64,000 bases of DNA from Janthinobacterium sp. TB1-E2 (GTDB taxonomy: Bacteria; Pseudomonadota; Gammaproteobacteria; Burkholderiales; Burkholderiaceae_D), in NCBI RefSeq assembly GCF_036885605.1, contig NZ_CP142523.1, positions 1,736,001 through 1,800,000 of the forward strand, written 5' to 3'. A program made the position numbers and the translations under genes. Below, one piece after another: positions 60,402 through 64,000 of the stretch. The notes below the pieces were generated by a model, which saw only the letters and a program-made list of their open reading frames with translations, did no database searches and had not been told where the DNA came from. Positions within the stretch are counted from its first letter, which is position 1, and every line of letters begins with the position of its first letter.

Positions 60402-62419
60402 CGGCATTGGGTTAACAGGCGGCGCAAGTGGCGCCGCGCGCGGAGTTGTTCGTCTGGGCTGGCATTACCATACTTCATCGCGGCATAGATTGCCAGAAAC
60501 TGTGCGATGGCGGCGTGTGCCTCTTGTGTGGCCTTGCCCGCGGCCAACCGCGCAGCATAACCGTGCGGGCCTTCGTGCGGCGCACGGCTGTACCCGCGCC
60601 GCGCCTGTAAATGGCAAAACTGCGCATACAGGGCGTCAAGCGGATCGCCTTGCCGCGCGTGCCGCCACCAGACCAGTGCGCCCGCCACGGCGGACAGCAG
60701 GGCCAGCACGGCGCACGCGAGTGCCAGCTTTTTCGCCGGCACGTTTTTCAAGCCCTCGAGCATGGCGCGCTGGCGCTGCGGCGTGGTGTCGAGCACCCAG
60801 CTGCTCCAGGCGTGCTCGGCCTGCTGCCATTGCTGGCGCCACGCGGCAACCGCCCCTTGCGCGCCGCCATCGAGGCCGGCCAAGGCGCGCCACGCCGTCA
60901 GCGGCGACGGGGCCGGCGGCAGGGCGGCGTCGAGGTTGCGCTGCGTGCGCAGGGGCGCGACGGCGCTTGTCGGGTCGACGCGCACCCAGCCCCGGCCCGC
61001 CAGCCACACTTCGCTCCACGCATGGGCGTCGGACTGGCGCACCGTCAAGCTGTTGCCCGTACCGTTGCGCACGCCGCCCTGGTAACCGGTGACGACGCGC
61101 GCGGGTATGCCCATGGCGCGCATCAGCACGACAAAGCTGCCCGCGTAATGTTCGCAAAAGCCCGCCTGCGTGCCAAACAGGAAGTCGTCGACGCCCTGCT
61201 TGCCCAGCAGCGGCGGCTGCAGGGTGTAGCGGAACGGTGCGCGGCGGAAGTGCCCGAGCACGGCGGCGATCGCGCCGGCGGGCGCCAGCGTTTGCGTGCC
61301 GCTGCCGCGCAATGCGCGGGCCCAGGCCACGCTGCGCGGGTTGCTGCCAGCGGGCAAGGCCAGCCATGGCCGCTGCTGTTCTGGCGACAGGTTTGCCTGC
61401 AGCCGGTAGCGGGGCTGGGAACTGACGCGGTAACGCACGGTCGAAGTAATAGGCTGTATGGTCAGCACTTCCAGCGCGGACGACACGACGTACGGATTGC
61501 CGGGCAAGCGTTCGATGCTGCGCGGCACGTCGAGCGCGAAGATGCGCCGCTGGCCGCTTGCTTGCAGGGTGACTTCGTAGTGGCTGGGCTGGCCTTCCAG
61601 CGCGATATCTATCCGGCTGTCGCTGGCAGGCGCGCGGCCCTTTGCGCCCCGGCGCGTCCAGGTGGCGCCGTCGAAGTCGCCCAGCACTACGCCGCGCCAA
61701 TACAGCTGGTCTTGCGGCGGGAGCGGTGTGGAAAATCGGGCCGTGAAGACGGGTTCGCTTGACAGGGCCAGCGAGGCGATGGCGCCCGGCTGCATGCTGT
61801 CGGACAAGCCCGTGCGCGCCTGCGCGCCTTCCGGTGCCGTACCCCACAGGGGGCCGTCCACGCGCGGCAGGGCAAAAAACATCAGGGCCGACAGGGGGAT
61901 GGCCAGCGCCAGCATGCGTCCCAGTAAATTTAACCGTTGCGCCAGGCGGGGCTGCACGGCGCCGTACTGGGCTGACAGCAGGGCGGCCAGCAAGACGATG
62001 ACGGTGGCCAGCATCCAGGCGGCGCTGAGGATGCCTTGCGCATGGAAGAAATTTGCCAGCAGGAGGAAAAAACTGAGGAAAACGAAAACGAAGATGTCGC
62101 GCCGGCCATGCATTTCCAGCGATTTCAAGGCCAGCAGCAAGGCCAGCATGGCCACGCCGGGATCGCGTCCCAGCACGGTGCCATAGCTGGCGTAGACGCC
62201 GGCGATACCGAGCAAGGCCATCGGCGCGAGCAGGGCCAGCCCCGGCTGGCGCTTGCCCCGCACGGTGATGACGGCGCGCCACAGCAGGAGGGCTGCGGCG
62301 GCGGCCGACAGCCACGGAGGCAGGTGCAGCGCGTGCGGCGCCAGCACCATGGCGGCGGACAGCAACAGCAGCACGATGTCGGCCTTGTCGCGCGGCAAGT
62401 TGCTCAGCCAGGCTTTCAT
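60398..62419 (-). CDS. Transglutaminase-like membrane protein (TgpA family)
   Basis: A 673-residue protein. Five to six N-terminal TM helices (residues 15-180) are followed by a periplasmic transglutaminase domain with the triad C in AGFCEHYAGSF, H in SDAHAWSEVW and D in VDPTSAVAP. A final TM (about 555-575) and a short cytoplasmic DUF4129-like tail complete it. In Pseudomonas TgpA is an essential periplasmic protein; its substrate is unsettled. It overlaps DUF58 upstream and mltB downstream by four bases each. Confidence 0.9.
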   Translation of the reverse strand: MKAWLSNLPRDKADIVLLLLSAAMVLAPHALHLPPWLSAAAAALLLWRAVITVRGKRQPGLALLAPMALLGIAGVYASYGTVLGRDPGVAMLALLLALKSLEMHGRRDIFVFVFLSFFLLLANFFHAQGILSAAWMLATVIVLLAALLSAQYGAVQPRLAQRLNLLGRMLALAIPLSALMFFALPRVDGPLWGTAPEGAQARTGLSDSMQPGAIASLALSSEPVFTARFSTPLPPQDQLYWRGVVLGDFDGATWTRRGAKGRAPASDSRIDIALEGQPSHYEVTLQASGQRRIFALDVPRSIERLPGNPYVVSSALEVLTIQPITSTVRYRVSSQPRYRLQANLSPEQQRPWLALPAGSNPRSVAWARALRGSGTQTLAPAGAIAAVLGHFRRAPFRYTLQPPLLGKQGVDDFLFGTQAGFCEHYAGSFVVLMRAMGIPARVVTGYQGGVRNGTGNSLTVRQSDAHAWSEVWLAGRGWVRVDPTSAVAPLRTQRNLDAALPPAPSPLTAWRALAGLDGGAQGAVAAWRQQWQQAEHAWSSWVLDTTPQRQRAMLEGLKNVPAKKLALACAVLALLSAVAGALVWWRHARQGDPLDALYAQFCHLQARRGYSRAPHEGPHGYAARLAAGKATQEAHAAIAQFLAIYAAMKYGNASPDEQLRARRHLRRLLTQCR

Positions 62420-63447
62420 GGCGTCGCCTGCGCTGGCGGAAAATCGTGCCGCCAATCGTGCGGCGAACCGTCTGGCGAACCGTGCAGGGCCAGCGCGCGC
62501 AGGCAGGCGTCGCGGTGGCTGGCGCCCAGGGCCGGCGCGACAGTCAGCGGGCCCAGGCGTAAGCCATATGACAGGCCCGTGCGTTCCGCCTGCAGCACCC
62601 AGGCGGCCAGGCGCGACAAACGCGCTTCCGGCGCCAGCGCGTGCAGGGAAGCGTGCTCGAGCATGATGCTGCCATGGGCTGCGCCTGCGGGAGAGTCGGC
62701 GGCAGGCTGGAATTGCTTGCTGAATACATGCTCGCCATCATGGCGGGCGATCTGGCGCCAGGCCAGGCGGTGCAAGGGGTCGCCGGGCTGGTAGGCGCGC
62801 ACGCCGGCCAGTTCCAGGGCGCCATCGGGCAAGTCTGGCGAATCTGGCGAGCTTGGCCTCTGTACTTGCTGTACCGTGCCGGCAGGCAAGGGCAGTGGCG
62901 GCGCATTGTGTTCGGGCTGCGGATACACGAGCACGCGCGCCTCTGGCTGCCAGTGGCACCAGGCAAGGAACAGACCGAGCGGAAAACTGCCGGACAGGCG
63001 CACGGGCGGGGCAATCAGCCATCCCCGTTGCTGCGCGGCCACGACGATGTTGACGGCCGTTTCCCCGTGGGCGGCGATGTCGGCCAGGCTGGGCGCTGCC
63101 GCCGAATCGCGGATGGCCACGTGGATGGCATGGCGCGGGCGCGCGCTGCGGTTGATCAGGCGCAAGGTGAACGTGGCCTGGCTGCCCGCGAACACGGGGC
63201 TGCCCGGCGTGGCGGCCAGGGCCAGGCCCGCCAAATTGCGGCTGGCAAACAGCATGTCGGCGATGGCGCAGGAGGCCGAGAAATACGTGAGCGCATAGCC
63301 CAGGCCCAGGCGGTAATTGACGGCGGCGATCCACAGCGCCAGCAGTAGCGCGGCAAACGCCAGGCCCGCGCCCGAGGGACGGATGTGCACGCGCTCCGCG
63401 CCCAGCCAGGGGCGCGCCGGCAGCCATTGGATAGTGCGCCAGCGCAT
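62416..63447 (-). CDS. DUF58 protein
   Basis: A 343-residue protein with two N-terminal TM segments (about 27-65) and the DUF58 signature GALELAGVRAYQPGDPLHRLAWR near residue 210. Such proteins accompany MoxR ATPases and often have a von Willebrand-like fold. It lies five bases after the moxR gene and is coupled to the transglutaminase gene. It probably serves as adaptor between the ATPase and the membrane partner. Confidence 0.87.
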   Translation of the reverse strand: MRWRTIQWLPARPWLGAERVHIRPSGAGLAFAALLLALWIAAVNYRLGLGYALTYFSASCAIADMLFASRNLAGLALAATPGSPVFAGSQATFTLRLINRSARPRHAIHVAIRDSAAAPSLADIAAHGETAVNIVVAAQQRGWLIAPPVRLSGSFPLGLFLAWCHWQPEARVLVYPQPEHNAPPLPLPAGTVQQVQRPSSPDSPDLPDGALELAGVRAYQPGDPLHRLAWRQIARHDGEHVFSKQFQPAADSPAGAAHGSIMLEHASLHALAPEARLSRLAAWVLQAERTGLSYGLRLGPLTVAPALGASHRDACLRALALHGSPDGSPHDWRHDFPPAQATP

Positions 63448-63452
63448 GCCGC

Positions 63453-64000
63453 TCAGACGGGGATACTCAACAGCATGTGCTGCAGCAGGCTGCGGCTATC
63501 GACGGACCCTTGCGCGGCATGCAGGCGGTGGGCGCAGACGGGCAGCAGCACGGCTTGCACGTCGTCGGGCGTGACATGGTCGCGGCCTTCCAGGGCGGCC
63601 CAGGCGCGCGCCGCCTGCAGCAGGGCCAGCGCGGCGCGCGGGCTCAGGCCATCGGCAAACACACCGGGCGCGCGCGTGGCATGCACGAGGGCCAGCACAT
63701 AGTCGACGACGGTGGCCGAGGCGTGGATGGCGCGCAGGCCCGCTTGCGCCTGCAGCAATTCTTCCGCGTTCATGACGGCAGGCAAGGTGTGCAGCATGGC
63801 GCGGCGGTCGGCGCCCAGCAGCAGCGCCCGTTCCGCGGCCGCATCGGGGTAGCCGAGGGTCACGCACATGAGAAAACGGTCGAGCTGCGATTCGGGCAAG
63901 GGGAAAGTGCCCAGCTGGTGCGCGCAGTTTTGCGTGGCGATGACGAAAAACGGCTGCGGCAGCGCGTGCGTGACGCCATCGAGCGTCACTTGCCGCTCTT
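63453..64000 (-). CDS. MoxR-family AAA+ ATPase, 5' part outside window
   Basis: The C-terminal 182 residues of a MoxR ATPase. The frame is open to the right edge, so Walker A and B lie outside. Visible are the pre-sensor QVTLDG, sensor 1 FFVIATQNC, the arginine region LDRFLM and sensor 2 [18 protein letters not shown]. MoxR proteins are chaperone-like and co-occur with DUF58 and transglutaminase proteins. It is the first visible gene of the minus-strand operon ending with mltB. Confidence 0.92.
   Translation of the reverse strand, partial: ERQVTLDGVTHALPQPFFVIATQNCAHQLGTFPLPESQLDRFLMCVTLGYPDAAAERALLLGADRRAMLHTLPAVMNAEELLQAQAGLRAIHASATVVDYVLALVHATRAPGVFADGLSPRAALALLQAARAWAALEGRDHVTPDDVQAVLLPVCAHRLHAAQGSVDSRSLLQHMLLSIPV

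Noticed and set aside
1..64000. CRISPR arrays, prophage, insertion sequences, tRNA or rRNA genes
   Set aside because: No regularly spaced repeats, transposase, integrase, phage structural genes or cloverleaf sequences were seen; tmRNA is the only stable RNA gene found.

Overview
The window reads as chromosome of a high-GC betaproteobacterium of the Burkholderiales, most likely an Oxalobacteraceae member (Janthinobacterium/Massilia/Duganella type). The evidence is the gene block gyrA, serC, pheA, hisC, tyrA, aroA, cmk, rpsA, ihfB, lapA, lapB, ugd, rfaE on the plus strand next to ompA-ubiG-gph on the minus strand, plus a one-piece tmRNA gene whose tag reads ANDNSYALAA. Genus is inferred; no 16S gene is present. 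No tRNA, rRNA, CRISPR array, insertion sequence or prophage was seen.

Layout. 1-2.4 kb: the end of a NarX-type kinase, its NarL-type regulator and a Crp/Fnr-family regulator. 2.4-7.6 kb: MFS transporter, HxlR regulator translationally coupled to a DadA-like dehydrogenase, a secreted protein of unknown function and a TipA-type MerR regulator. 7.7-20.3 kb: a 13-gene plus-strand sugar operon. 20.3-30.5 kb: accessory genes (LysR with a PRISE-like reductase, SMP-30 lipoprotein, orphan histidine kinase, a murein endopeptidase-like protein coupled to a small exported protein, diguanylate cyclase, EI24 membrane protein, Mesh1-like HD hydrolase, GNAT). 30.6-31.8 kb: ssrA, a decayed second ssrA copy and two structured repeats. 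31.8-51.3 kb: core genes. 51.4-64 kb: a ComEA-like exported protein with a histone-H1-like tail, a phospholipase D-type synthase, an M28 aminopeptidase, a cyclic-nucleotide-domain flavoprotein, cysM, a small HTH protein and a moxR-DUF58-transglutaminase-mltB operon running off the right edge.

The sugar operon is the most interesting region. It joins the parts of the nonphosphorylative L-fucose route (aldose dehydrogenase, lactonase, 2-keto-3-deoxy-acid dehydrogenase, FAH-family diketo-acid hydrolase, mutarotase, RbsABC-type ABC transporter) with the parts of an L-galactonate route (LgoD-like and UxaB-like dehydrogenases). A split UxaA-family dehydratase sits where both routes would need it. 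L-fucose is 6-deoxy-L-galactose, so one operon could serve both sugars. Its GntR regulator has two winged-helix domains before the FCD sensor domain, and two promoters ahead of the operon share a TTTGTACG motif.

Several dispersed palindromic repeat families occupy intergenic gaps. In three of them the stems differ between copies while staying self-complementary, which points to selection on, or mobility through, a folded single strand.
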